64,000 nucleotides of DNA. Origin: CAVUXJ01 sp963814975 (GTDB taxonomy: Bacteria; Acidobacteriota; Vicinamibacteria; Vicinamibacterales; CAVVIG01). Positions 8,230 through 16,742 of this stretch are shown here, in pieces (positions within the stretch are counted from its first letter, which is position 1; every line of letters begins with the position of its first letter). Made by a program: the position numbers and the translations under genes. Location of the stretch: contig CAWFFB010000030.1 of the NCBI GenBank assembly GCA_963814975.1, forward strand, positions 124,001 through 188,000, given 5' to 3'. The notes beneath the pieces are model-generated. The model was not told the origin of the DNA and did not search any database. It saw only the letters and a program-made list of their open reading frames with translations.

Positions 8230-11200
8230 ATGACGAGCCGGCGCCGAATCACAGTGGACGGAAACGAGGCGGCTGCATCGGTCGCATATCGGGCGAGCGA
8301 GACGATTGCCATGTACCCGATCACGCCGAGCAGTCCGATGGCGGAAGTCTGCGACGAGTGGTCGAGCCGGAAGAAACCGAACCTCTGGGGCGCCATCCCC
8401 GAGCTCGCCGAAATGCAGTCGGAAGGCGGCGCCGCTGGCGCCGTCCACGGCGCGCTCCAGGCTGGCTCGCTCGCGACAACCTTCACCGCCTCGCAGGGCC
8501 TGCTGCTGATGATCCCCAACATGTACAAGATTGCGGGTGAGCTCTCGCCCTTCACGATGCACGTGACCGCGCGGACGCTCGCCACGCATGCGTTGTCGAT
8601 CTTCGGAGACCATTCCGACGTCATGGCATGCCGTCAGACGGGCTTCGCGCTCTTGTGCTCGAACTCCGTGCAGGAGGCGCACGACATGGCCGCGGTGGCG
8701 CACGCCGCCACGCTCGAGACACGCATTCCCTTCCTGCACTTCTTCGACGGGTTCCGGACGTCGCACGAGGTCGCAAAAATGGAGGAGATCAGCGACGACG
8801 ACCTGCGGGCGCTGATCTCAGAATCATCGATCTTCGCTCACCGCAGGCGCGGGCTGACGCCCGACCGCCCGGTCCTCCGCGGCACGGCGCAGAACCCGGA
8901 CGTGTTCTTTCAGGCACGAGAGGCCGCCAACGGCTTCTACGACGCGTGTCCCGCGATCGTCGAGCGCACGATGGAGGCGTTCGCCGGGCTGACCGGCCGG
9001 CGCTACGGGCTGTTCGAGTACGTCGGCCACCCCGCCGCCGAGCGCGTCATCGTGCTCATGGGATCGGGCGCCGGAACGGCGCACGAAGCCGTCGAGGCCC
9101 TTGTGGCTCGCGGCGAGAAGGTGGGGGTGCTCAAGGTCAGACTCTATCGACCGTTCTCACGGAGCGCGTTCCTCGCCGCGTTGCCGACGAGTGTCCGCGG
9201 CCTCGCCGTGCTGGATCGGACGAAGGAACCCGGCGCCATAGGCGACCCGCTCTACCTCGACGTGACCGCCGCGCTTGCCGAGGCACAGGCCGAAGGCGTC
9301 TCTCCGTTCGCGGTTCCGCCGAGGATCGTCGCCGGCCGCTACGGCCTGTCGTCGAAGGAGTTCACGCCCGCGATGGTGAAGGCGGTCTTCGACGAGCTCG
9401 CCAAAGACACGCCGAAGCGGCACTTCACTGTCGGCATCATCGATGACGTGACGCATACGTCGCTCTCCTGGGATCCGTCGTTCCGGACCGAAGCCGACGA
9501 CGTGGCGGCGTCGCTCTTCTACGGTCTCGGCGCCGACGGCACCGTCGGCGCCAACAAGAACTCGATCAAGATCCTCGGCCAGGAGACGGATCTCTTCGCG
9601 CAGGGCTACTTCGTCTACGACTCGAAGAAGTCGGGTGCCATCACCGTCTCCCACCTGCGCACCAGCAAGCAGCCCATCCGCTCGGCGTACCTGGTGGATC
9701 GCGCGGGGTTCGTCGCCTGCCACCAGTTCGAGTTCGTCGACAAGATCGACGTGCTCGAACACGCCGCGCCCGGCTCGACCTTCCTGCTGAATGCGCCCTT
9801 CCCCGCCGGCGAGGTCTGGGATCATCTGCCCAGAGAAATACAGGAACAGATCATCGAGAAGAAGATCCGGTTCTTCGCCATCGATGCCTACGACCTCGCG
9901 AAGCGCGCGGGGATGGGCAGCCGCATCAATACCATCATGCAGACGTGCTTCTTCGCGATTTCTGGCATCCTGCCCCGCGACGAAGCGATTGGCCACATCA
10001 AGAAATCGATCCAGAAGACCTACGGCAAGCGCGGTCCCGAGGTCGTTCGCCGGAACGGCGAGGTGGTCGATCAGGCGCTCGCCCACCTGCATGAGATCCG
10101 CGTGCCGGACGCGGTCAGCGCCCGCTCCAGCCGCCCACCGCTCGTATCCGAGCGGGCCCCCGATTTCGTTCAGAAGGTGACGGCCGTGATACTCGCCGGC
10201 AAGGGCGACCTGCTTCCGGTGAGCGCGTTTCCGGTCGATGGCACGTGGCCGACGGCGACCACGAAATGGGAGAAGCGCAACCTCGCGCTCGAGATTCCGG
10301 TCTGGGACACGAAGGTCTGCATTCAGTGCAATCAGTGCGCCCTCGTGTGCCCGCACGCGGCGATTCGCGCGAAGGTGTACGACGAGAGCGCGCTGGCCGA
10401 CGCTCCGCCGACGTTCAAGTCAAACGTGTACAGAGGGAACGAGTTCAAAGGGCAGCAGTTCACCATCCAGGTCGCGCCCGAGGATTGCACCGGCTGCAAT
10501 CTCTGCGTCAACGTCTGTCCGGCCAAGGATCGCACCAATCCGAAGCACAAAGCGATCAACATGCAGCCCCAGGCGCCGCTGCGGGACGCCGAACGGGCGA
10601 ACTACGACTTCTTCCTGAATCTGCCTGAAGTGGATCGCGCCGCCATGGTGAAGATCGATCACAAGCAGTCGCAGTTCATGGAACCGCTGTTCGAATACTC
10701 CGGCGCGTGCGCGGGCTGCGGCGAGACGCCGTACCTGAAGCTGCTCACGCAACTGTTCGGCGATCGCCTGCTGATCGCGAACGCGACCGGGTGCTCGTCG
10801 ATCTACGGCGGCAACCTGCCGAGCACGCCGTACACGACCAATCGCGACGGGCGGGGCCCGGCGTGGTCGAACTCGCTCTTCGAGGACAACGCGGAGTTCG
10901 GCTTCGGGTTCCGGATGGCGCTCGACGCCCACGGCGCGACCGCGCGCGGCCTGCTGCAGACGCTCGCGCCGCAGGTGGGCGACGGTCTGGCGTCGGCGAT
11001 GCTCGATGCGGATCAGACGAGCGAGGCCGGCATCGCCGAACAGCGCCGCCGGGTCGAAGCGCTTCGCGCCCGGCTCGCCGGCCTTACCGTGCCGGAGGCG
11101 CGCCGGCTCGAAACACTCGCCGACTACCTGGTGAAGAAGAGCGTGTGGCTCGTTGGCGGCGACGGATGGGCGTACGACATCGGCTACGGCGGCCTCGATC

Positions 11201-11838
11201 ACGTGCTGGCGAACCGGCGTGACGTCAACATCCTGGTCATGGACACCGAGGTGTACTCGAACACCGGAGGACAGGCGTCGAAATCGACCCCGCTTGGCGC
11301 CGCCGCGAAGTTCGCCGCCGCCGGCAAGCCAGTCGGCAAGAAGGATCTCGGCCTGCTGGCCAACATGTACGGCCACGTGTACGTGGCAAAGGTCGCCTTC
11401 GGCGCCAAGATGGCCCAGACGGCGCAGGCCTTTCTCGAAGCCGAGTCCTATCGGGGCCCGTCGTTGATCATCGCCTACAGCCACTGCATCGCCCACGGCT
11501 ACGACATGGCGGACGGCGCGTCGCAGCAGAAGCTCGCCGTGGACACCGGCGTGTGGCCGCTCTACCGGTTCGATCCGCGTCGGCTGGTAAAAGGCGAACC
11601 TCCGCTGAAGCTCGACTACGGGCCGCCCAAAGGGAGGGTCGCCGACTATATGCGGAACGAGTCGCGCTTCCGAACAGTCGAACGGACCGATCCTGCCTTG
11701 TACAAAAGCTTTGTCGCCGAGTCTCAAGCGGCCGCCCAGCGTCGCTACGCCGTCTATCAGCAGCTCGCCGGCCTTACCGTACCGGTGATTCAGACGACCG
11801 ACGAGGCACGGGCGCAGCCTGAATCCAAGGAGGAGTGA
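8230..11838 (+). CDS. nifJ: Pyruvate:ferredoxin (flavodoxin) oxidoreductase
   Basis: Oxidatively decarboxylates pyruvate to acetyl-CoA, reducing ferredoxin or flavodoxin. At 1202 residues it is the usual single-chain form. In order: N-terminal pyrimidine-binding domain (YPITPSSPMAE), the CoA-binding and gamma domains, two 4Fe-4S ferredoxin motifs near residues 697 and 755 (CIQCNQCALVCP and CTGCNLCVNVCP), the extra cluster ligand region CAGCGETPY near 825, and thiamine diphosphate binding segments GDGWAYDIGYGG and NTGGQASKSTP near 975-1020. The start follows GAGAGGATAGAC. The stop overlaps the next start in an ATGA, implying coupled translation. Reduced ferredoxin from this enzyme must be reoxidised; no hydrogenase is in the window. 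Confidence 0.97.
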   Translation: MTSRRRITVDGNEAAASVAYRASETIAMYPITPSSPMAEVCDEWSSRKKPNLWGAIPELAEMQSEGGAAGAVHGALQAGSLATTFTASQGLLLMIPNMYKIAGELSPFTMHVTARTLATHALSIFGDHSDVMACRQTGFALLCSNSVQEAHDMAAVAHAATLETRIPFLHFFDGFRTSHEVAKMEEISDDDLRALISESSIFAHRRRGLTPDRPVLRGTAQNPDVFFQAREAANGFYDACPAIVERTMEAFAGLTGRRYGLFEYVGHPAAERVIVLMGSGAGTAHEAVEALVARGEKVGVLKVRLYRPFSRSAFLAALPTSVRGLAVLDRTKEPGAIGDPLYLDVTAALAEAQAEGVSPFAVPPRIVAGRYGLSSKEFTPAMVKAVFDELAKDTPKRHFTVGIIDDVTHTSLSWDPSFRTEADDVAASLFYGLGADGTVGANKNSIKILGQETDLFAQGYFVYDSKKSGAITVSHLRTSKQPIRSAYLVDRAGFVACHQFEFVDKIDVLEHAAPGSTFLLNAPFPAGEVWDHLPREIQEQIIEKKIRFFAIDAYDLAKRAGMGSRINTIMQTCFFAISGILPRDEAIGHIKKSIQKTYGKRGPEVVRRNGEVVDQALAHLHEIRVPDAVSARSSRPPLVSERAPDFVQKVTAVILAGKGDLLPVSAFPVDGTWPTATTKWEKRNLALEIPVWDTKVCIQCNQCALVCPHAAIRAKVYDESALADAPPTFKSNVYRGNEFKGQQFTIQVAPEDCTGCNLCVNVCPAKDRTNPKHKAINMQPQAPLRDAERANYDFFLNLPEVDRAAMVKIDHKQSQFMEPLFEYSGACAGCGETPYLKLLTQLFGDRLLIANATGCSSIYGGNLPSTPYTTNRDGRGPAWSNSLFEDNAEFGFGFRMALDAHGATARGLLQTLAPQVGDGLASAMLDADQTSEAGIAEQRRRVEALRARLAGLTVPEARRLETLADYLVKKSVWLVGGDGWAYDIGYGGLDHVLANRRDVNILVMDTEVYSNTGGQASKSTPLGAAAKFAAAGKPVGKKDLGLLANMYGHVYVAKVAFGAKMAQTAQAFLEAESYRGPSLIIAYSHCIAHGYDMADGASQQKLAVDTGVWPLYRFDPRRLVKGEPPLKLDYGPPKGRVADYMRNESRFRTVERTDPALYKSFVAESQAAAQRRYAVYQQLAGLTVPVIQTTDEARAQPESKEE

Positions 11839-12815
11839 TGGATCTCAGCACGACATACCTCGGGATGCGGCTGGCCCATCCGCTGATCGTCGGTGCAGGA
11901 CCGCTCGGTGACGATCTGGACACCGTGAGAGCGCTCGAAGATGCCGGCGCCGCCCTGCTGGTGCTGCGCTCGCTGTACGAGGAGGAAATCACCGGGGAGC
12001 AGATGGACGCCTTCCTCAGCGCCGAAAGCCACAACGACTCGTTTGCGGAGGCGGAGACGTACGCGCCCGATCCGATCGTGGCACTCGGTCCCGACGAGTA
12101 CCTGGACCATCTGCGGCTGATCAAATCTGCCGTCCGAATTCCGGTCATGGCGTCGCTCAACGGCGTCACACCTGGCGGATGGACCTCGTACGCCAGACAG
12201 CTCGAGCAGGCCGGCGCGGACGGCCTCGAGCTCCACCTCTATCACGCCGCCAGCGACATGACGTCCAGCGCCGCGGAGGTCGAGCGTCAAGCGGTCGAGA
12301 TCGTGCGAGAGGTGAAGCGCAATCTGCGCATCCCGGTCGCCGTCAAACTGGCGCCGCTCCTCACCGCCTTCGCCCATTTCGCCAAGCAACTCGATGAGGC
12401 CGGTGCCGATGGCCTCGTCCTCTTCACGCGCTTCCATCGCGTCGACATCGACGTCGACGAACTCGAGGTGATTCGTACGCTGCCCCTGTCGGATTCCTCC
12501 GAGCTGCCGCTGCGTCTCCGCGGCACCGCCGCCCTGGCCGGGCGTGTCAAGGCATCCATCGCAATTACCGGTGGTATCCATACCGGCATCGACGTCATCA
12601 AGGCCACCATGGCCGGTGCGCACGTCACGCAGATGGTGTCCGCGCTGCTTCGTCACGGCCCCGACTATCTCCGCACGGTCCGCAAGGACATCGAGTCGTG
12701 GATGCAGGAACGCGAATGGAGCTCGTTGAGCGAGATGCGCGGCAACATGAGCTTCAATCGGATTCCCGATCCCGCGGCTTACGAGCGCGCGAACTTTCGC
12801 ATGACACTGCGATGA
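11838..12815 (+). CDS. Dihydroorotate dehydrogenase-like flavoprotein, probably not a true DHOD
   Basis: A 325-residue TIM-barrel of the class 1 dihydroorotate dehydrogenase superfamily (IPVMASLNG, IPVAVKLAP, SIAITGGIHTG phosphate-binding region for FMN). The start at 11838 overlaps the nifJ stop as ATGA and follows AAGGAGGAG. The orotate-binding signatures of real DHODs are replaced: where NxSCPN is expected it reads LHLYHAASD, and KLSPN is KLAPL. Genes of this kind are often found directly after nifJ, so it may serve the PFOR reaction, for instance as an electron-transfer partner; that is inference. Its own stop overlaps another ATG (12812) that opens the pflB remnant. Confidence 0.85.
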   Translation: MDLSTTYLGMRLAHPLIVGAGPLGDDLDTVRALEDAGAALLVLRSLYEEEITGEQMDAFLSAESHNDSFAEAETYAPDPIVALGPDEYLDHLRLIKSAVRIPVMASLNGVTPGGWTSYARQLEQAGADGLELHLYHAASDMTSSAAEVERQAVEIVREVKRNLRIPVAVKLAPLLTAFAHFAKQLDEAGADGLVLFTRFHRVDIDVDELEVIRTLPLSDSSELPLRLRGTAALAGRVKASIAITGGIHTGIDVIKATMAGAHVTQMVSALLRHGPDYLRTVRKDIESWMQEREWSSLSEMRGNMSFNRIPDPAAYERANFRMTLR

Positions 12816-13126
12816 AGACAGTCCAGACGCGAACGCCCACGGCAGGGACGGTGACCCGCGAGAACAAAGCCGCAACCACGACCGGTCTTTGGTGAGCCGT
12901 TTGCGCCTGGCGCGACCCCGATGCACGGGCGCGACCACGGCATTCATGCCGCCGCGGCCTCGTCGCGAAGATTCCGTCTTCTGACGCAGCAGTGGAATAT
13001 CTCTTACGACATGGTCGTGCCAGAATCCTAAGCCGACTTGCGGGAGACCGCGTCCGCTATCTCACTGGAATGCTCGATGCATTCTTCAGCGCGACCGGCT
13101 TCCACATGGTCATGAAACAGACACCA
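12812..13126 (+). pseudogene. pflB: Remnant of pyruvate formate-lyase
   Basis: The ATG at 12812 overlaps the preceding stop and runs 27 codons. Downstream, in two alternating frames, a pyruvate formate-lyase C-terminal region can be read: GEPFAPGATPMHGRD (12891-12935), then VAKIPSSDA (about 12962-12988), QQWNISYDMVVPES (to 13028) and GDRVRYLTGMLDAFF (about 13043-13087). The first block is close to the highly conserved PFL segment with ANPMHGRD. The glycyl-radical loop (RVSGYA) is missing and at least three frame changes are needed. So an oxygen-sensitive alternative to PFOR seems to have been lost. A small hairpin (CGGCAT-TC-ATGCCG) lies at 12938-12951. Confidence 0.72.
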
Positions 13127-14416
13127 TCACCGCATGTCCCACGGTTGACCGGTTGACGTGACCACGCTGCTCCAAAGTGCGTCCTCCGGGTCGATCTTCT
13201 TGCGCGCGGATACGGCGAGGGCGATCGGCACGTGGGTGAACTGGTGATTCCAGAAGCTGACGACCATGTTCGTGCGTCCGCTGAGGCCCGCGTGGACCGC
13301 GCTCTGTCCGAGGAGCAGGCAAAAGGCGGCGTCGTGCGCGGTCGCCGGCACGCTCCTGATCGTGTAGCTGGGATCGATGTACTTGAGGGTGACCGCCGTG
13401 CCGGTCCGCTGGAAGTGGTCGTTGATCGCGTCGCGCAGAAACACGCCGATGTCGCCGTGCTTGACGTTCCCCGACGCATCCCATTCGTGGCTCTTCGCCA
13501 TCAGATCCTGGCCGGCGCCTTCCGCAACCACGATCACCGCGTGGCTTCGGCGCTCGAGCCGCTGCTGCAGCGCCGACAAGAACCCTTTGAGGGTGAACGG
13601 CACTTCCGGAACCAGGCAGAAGTTCACGTGGTTGTTCACCAGGGCCGAAAACGCCGCGATGAACCCCGAATCGCGGCCCATGAGCTTCACGAGCCCGACC
13701 CCGTTGCGCGCGGCTTCCGCCTCGGCGTTGGCCGCATACGTCGCACGTCGCGCTTCGGTGACCGCGGTCTCGAACCCAAACGTTCTCTGCACGAACGAGA
13801 TGTCGTTGTCGATCGTCTTCGGGATGCCGATCACGCCGACCTTCAAGCCACGCCGTACCGCTTCCTCCCCGATCTTCTGCGCCCCGCGAAGCGTCCCGTC
13901 GCCGCCGATGGCGAAGAGGATCCCGACTCCCAGCTCTTTCAGGTACTCGACCATTTCTGCCGGGTCCTGGGGCCCCCGAGAGGATCCAAGGATCGAACCG
14001 CCGCTCTCGTGGATCCGATGGACCGATTCGCGCGTCAACTGGAGCGGCTCGTGTCCCATTCGGCGCACGAGGCCTTCGTAGCCGAAGCGGAAGCCATAGA
14101 CCGTGGTCACGCCGTAATGAACGCGCAGGCTTCCGACGATCGCGCGAATCACGTCGTTCAACCCGGGGCAGAGACCGCCGCATGTCACGATCCCGCACGC
14201 CAGCTTCGCCGGATCGAAGTACACCAGCTGTCTCGGTCCGGCGGACTCCATCGCGGGCGGTGCCGCGCCCTTGTCCAGCCAGCCTTTGATCCCCTCGAGC
14301 CTGGCGTGATAGAGCACGCGCTCCTCGTCGCGCGTGAACCGGACGCCGGACATCGGCGACGGGATCCGGCACTCGCCGAGCCTCGCTATCGTGAAATCGA
14401 GATCGTTGTCGGCCAT
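13127..14416 (-). CDS. pfk: ATP-dependent 6-phosphofructokinase, plant/trypanosomatid-like type
   Basis: Phosphorylates fructose 6-phosphate to fructose 1,6-bisphosphate. The 429-residue protein has GGLCPGLNDVIR, GGDGTLRGA and PKTIDNDISF, plus KLMGRDSGFIAA and VPEVPFTLKG. The glycine after GGD is the residue associated with ATP use (pyrophosphate enzymes have aspartate), while PKTIDND is shared with pyrophosphate and trypanosomatid or plant ATP enzymes. The start at 14416 was chosen because GAGGTG lies just upstream. It is last of a tight glucokinase-fba-pfk operon (18 bases after fba) that converges on the nifJ operon. Confidence 0.9.
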   Translation of the reverse strand: MADNDLDFTIARLGECRIPSPMSGVRFTRDEERVLYHARLEGIKGWLDKGAAPPAMESAGPRQLVYFDPAKLACGIVTCGGLCPGLNDVIRAIVGSLRVHYGVTTVYGFRFGYEGLVRRMGHEPLQLTRESVHRIHESGGSILGSSRGPQDPAEMVEYLKELGVGILFAIGGDGTLRGAQKIGEEAVRRGLKVGVIGIPKTIDNDISFVQRTFGFETAVTEARRATYAANAEAEAARNGVGLVKLMGRDSGFIAAFSALVNNHVNFCLVPEVPFTLKGFLSALQQRLERRSHAVIVVAEGAGQDLMAKSHEWDASGNVKHGDIGVFLRDAINDHFQRTGTAVTLKYIDPSYTIRSVPATAHDAAFCLLLGQSAVHAGLSGRTNMVVSFWNHQFTHVPIALAVSARKKIDPEDALWSSVVTSTGQPWDMR

Positions 14417-14434
14417 TCGCACCTCACTGCCGAC

Positions 14435-15460
14435 TCATTGCATCATCGTCGTGCCGGCTGACCGCAGTTCCGTCGTCGCCCGCACGACGCGAGCGGCCAT
14501 CGCCTTCTCAGCAAGGGTCATGTAGGAGCGCGGATCGTAGGCCTTCTTGTTGCCGACCTCTCCGTCCACCCGGAGGACGCCGTCGTAGTTCCTGAAGCAA
14601 TGGTCTGCGATGACGCGCGTGAACACGTACTGCATGTCGGTGTCGACGTTCATCTTCACCACGCCGTAATCCAACGACTCGTGGATGTCGCGCAGCTCCG
14701 ATCCCGATCCGCCGTGGAAGACTAGGTGGAACCGCGCGGCTTCGCCGAACGTGGCGACGACGGCATCCTGGCAGTCCTTCAGAATCGACGGTTTCAGCTT
14801 GACCTGGCCCGGTTTGTACACCCCGTGCACGTTGCCGAACGTTGCCGCGAGCAGGTACCGCGCCCCCGGCACCGCCTTCAGCCGCCGTGCGACCTCCAAG
14901 GTGTCCTCTGGCGTCGTGTAGAGCTTCGCGGCGGCGCTCGCCCTGACGCCGTCCTCCTCGCCTCCCACCACTCCGGCTTCGATCTCGAGAATCAAGTCGC
15001 TCTTCTTGAACCGTTCGAGCAGCTTCACGGCGATGTCGAGGTTCTCTGTGAGCGGCAGCGCGCTGCCGTCGAACATGTGGCTGTTGAACAGGTTCGGCTT
15101 GCCCGCCGCCCGCCGCCGCTCGGTCTCCTCCACGAGCGGCATCACGAACGTGTCCAGCTTGTCCGCCTGGCAATGGTCCGTGTGGAGCGCCACGTAGATC
15201 GGATACCGCGCCGCCGCGCGGTGGACATGGTCGGCAATCGAGATGGCGCCGAGCGCCATGTCCTTCACCCCGGCGCCCGACGCGAACGCGCCGCCTCCGG
15301 TCGATACCTGGATGAACCCGTCACTTTTGCTGTCGGCCAGTCCTTTCAACACGGCGTTGGCCGTGGTCAGCGACGTCACGTTGACGGCGGGATAGGCGAA
15401 CCTCGCCTTCCGCGCGCGATCGAGCATCTCGCAGTACTGTGCATAGTCGGCGACCGGCAT
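14435..15460 (-). CDS. fba: Class II fructose-bisphosphate aldolase
   Basis: Cleaves fructose 1,6-bisphosphate to two triose phosphates using zinc. The 341-residue product begins MPVADYAQYCEML after a GAGGGAGG site. Visible signatures: LHTDHCQADKL (zinc ligand histidine and catalytic aspartate), LEIEAGVVGGEEDGV, GNVHGVYKPGQVKL, VFHGGSGSELRDI and VKMNVDTDMQYVFTR. This is the FbaA-like subclass, slightly shorter than the E. coli enzyme. It begins 11 bases after the glucokinase stop and ends 18 bases before pfk, so the three genes are probably one transcript. Confidence 0.93.
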   Translation of the reverse strand: MPVADYAQYCEMLDRARKARFAYPAVNVTSLTTANAVLKGLADSKSDGFIQVSTGGGAFASGAGVKDMALGAISIADHVHRAAARYPIYVALHTDHCQADKLDTFVMPLVEETERRRAAGKPNLFNSHMFDGSALPLTENLDIAVKLLERFKKSDLILEIEAGVVGGEEDGVRASAAAKLYTTPEDTLEVARRLKAVPGARYLLAATFGNVHGVYKPGQVKLKPSILKDCQDAVVATFGEAARFHLVFHGGSGSELRDIHESLDYGVVKMNVDTDMQYVFTRVIADHCFRNYDGVLRVDGEVGNKKAYDPRSYMTLAEKAMAARVVRATTELRSAGTTMMQ

Positions 15461-15471
15461 CGGGACCTCCC

Positions 15472-16179
15472 TCAGTGCTTTCGCGATGACGGCAATGGTG
15501 CGGTCACGCGCGCGCCGCCTCTCTGGCGGCTCTCTTTTTCCCAGAGCAGAAACCCGCCGCGGAATGCCAGCGCGTTGTCTCCGGCCCGGCAGCCTGGCGG
15601 CAGCTTGTCCAGCTTTGTGGCGTTGCCTCCGCCAATGACGACGTCGTCGAGTTCGAGAGCGAAGATGAATTTGACGAGGACCTGCTGGATGCATTCGCGC
15701 CACTTCGTGATGCCGAGGCGCTTGAGTCCCTTGAGCCCGAGATAGGTTTCGTAGGTCCCGTCCTTGTACGGGAGATGCCCGAGCTCCATGGGCATCAGGT
15801 TGCCGTCCACGATCAGCGCCGACCCGAGTCCCGTTCCCAGCCCGAGGAACAGCATCTTCCCGGTCCGGTAGCTTCCAAGGGCCTGCATCGCGGCGTCGTT
15901 GATGATCTTCACAGGATGACCGAACGCTTTCGCAAAATCGAAGTGGACCCACCCGTGGCCCAGGTTGACCGGTTCGGAAACCGCCTGGTTGTCACGGACG
16001 CGGCCGGGCACGCCAATCGATACCGCGTCGTAGTGCCAGTCGTCGGTCACCTTCAGAACCGCCGATACCATCTGCCGCGGCGTCAGGGTCGGTCCGGACG
16101 GGAGCTTCCGCGGTTCGGTTTCGCCGGTGACGAGGACCTTGACGCTGTTCCCCCCGATGTCGATGACCAGAACTTTCAT
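15472..16179 (-). CDS. ROK-family glucokinase, polyphosphate-glucokinase-like
   Basis: Phosphorylates glucose to glucose 6-phosphate, using ATP or polyphosphate. The 235-residue protein begins MKVLVIDIGGNSVK, the phosphate-1 motif; SIGVPGRV, INDAAMQALGSY with the catalytic aspartate, and LGLGTGLGSALIVDG with ELGHLPYK follow. The last motifs resemble polyphosphate glucokinases, but the donor cannot be settled by eye. The start at 16179 is chosen for the motif at residue 1 and a GAGGG upstream. First gene of the operon with fba and pfk. A truncated second copy sits at 27501-27605. Confidence 0.85.
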   Translation of the reverse strand: MKVLVIDIGGNSVKVLVTGETEPRKLPSGPTLTPRQMVSAVLKVTDDWHYDAVSIGVPGRVRDNQAVSEPVNLGHGWVHFDFAKAFGHPVKIINDAAMQALGSYRTGKMLFLGLGTGLGSALIVDGNLMPMELGHLPYKDGTYETYLGLKGLKRLGITKWRECIQQVLVKFIFALELDDVVIGGGNATKLDKLPPGCRAGDNALAFRGGFLLWEKESRQRGGARVTAPLPSSRKH

Positions 16180-16350
16180 GACCCTCGCCCAGCCCAGGTG
16201 CCTCCCGAACTCCATCTGGTCGGAGGTCCTCCAAAATAACGGAAGCCCTCTCCCCGCTAAACCCCCGCATGGAGCTGTCCTCAGACTCTTCCTGCAAAGA
16301 GGCTGCTGTCCGCGCAGGTACTCGCTTTGCGTAGTTCAAGGACGAATCGA
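16180..16350. promoter_or_regulatory. Divergent promoter region between glucokinase and pckA/glgP
   Basis: 171 bases between two divergently read genes. It contains a perfect palindrome GGAGGTCCTCC at 16222-16232 and, at 16292-16308, CTGCAAAGAGGCTGCTG, which recurs with two changes at 27707-27723 in the other divergent region next to a ROK gene. No canonical -10/-35 pair was assigned. Confidence 0.45.
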
Positions 16351-16722
16351 AATGCAGAATCCGATGGCGACTGCAACCTGGAACAGCACCAACTGACCGT
16401 TGGTGAAGTGTACCGCAACCTCGCGCCGAGTGCCCTCTACGAGCACGCCATTCGCGACGAGAGGGACGCCAGCATTGCCGAGAACGGCGTGCTGGTTGCT
16501 TATTCCGGAGTGAAGACGGGTCGCTCTCCCAAGGACAAGCGGGTCGTCAAGCACCCGGATTCTGCAAAGAACGTGTGGTGGGGATCGGTCAACATCCCCG
16601 GCGACGTTCAGACGCTTGCCATCGACCGGCCAGGCAGCGCGCGACAACTACCTGAACACGCGCGATCGGCTCTACGGCTTCGCCCCGCGTCCTGGCCGCG
16701 CCGGTGGTGGCGTTCGTCCTGA
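16351..16722 (+). pseudogene. pckA: Truncated ATP-type phosphoenolpyruvate carboxykinase
   Basis: Only the N-terminal part of PEP carboxykinase is present. From the ATG at 16351 the frame breaks after about 14 codons, and the match continues in another frame: VGEVYRNLAPSALYEHAI, GVLVAYSGVKTGRSPKDK and NVWWGSVNIP; then a third frame gives ARDNYLNTRDRLYGF near 16630-16685. The kinase domain with its P-loop and metal sites is absent. It ends about 20 bases before glgP and could at most act as a leader. Loss of this enzyme would remove the gluconeogenic step from this cluster. Confidence 0.8.
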
Positions 16723-16742
16723 TTCGATAGTAGGAACCAACG

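Noticed and set aside
9157..11727. Long minus-strand frames opposite nifJ
   Set aside because: Shadows of the nifJ reading frame with no motif support.
12938..12951. CGGCAT-TC-ATGCCG as a bidirectional terminator between the convergent operons
   Set aside because: Two-base loop, no T-tract, and it falls within recognisable pflB remnant coding sequence.
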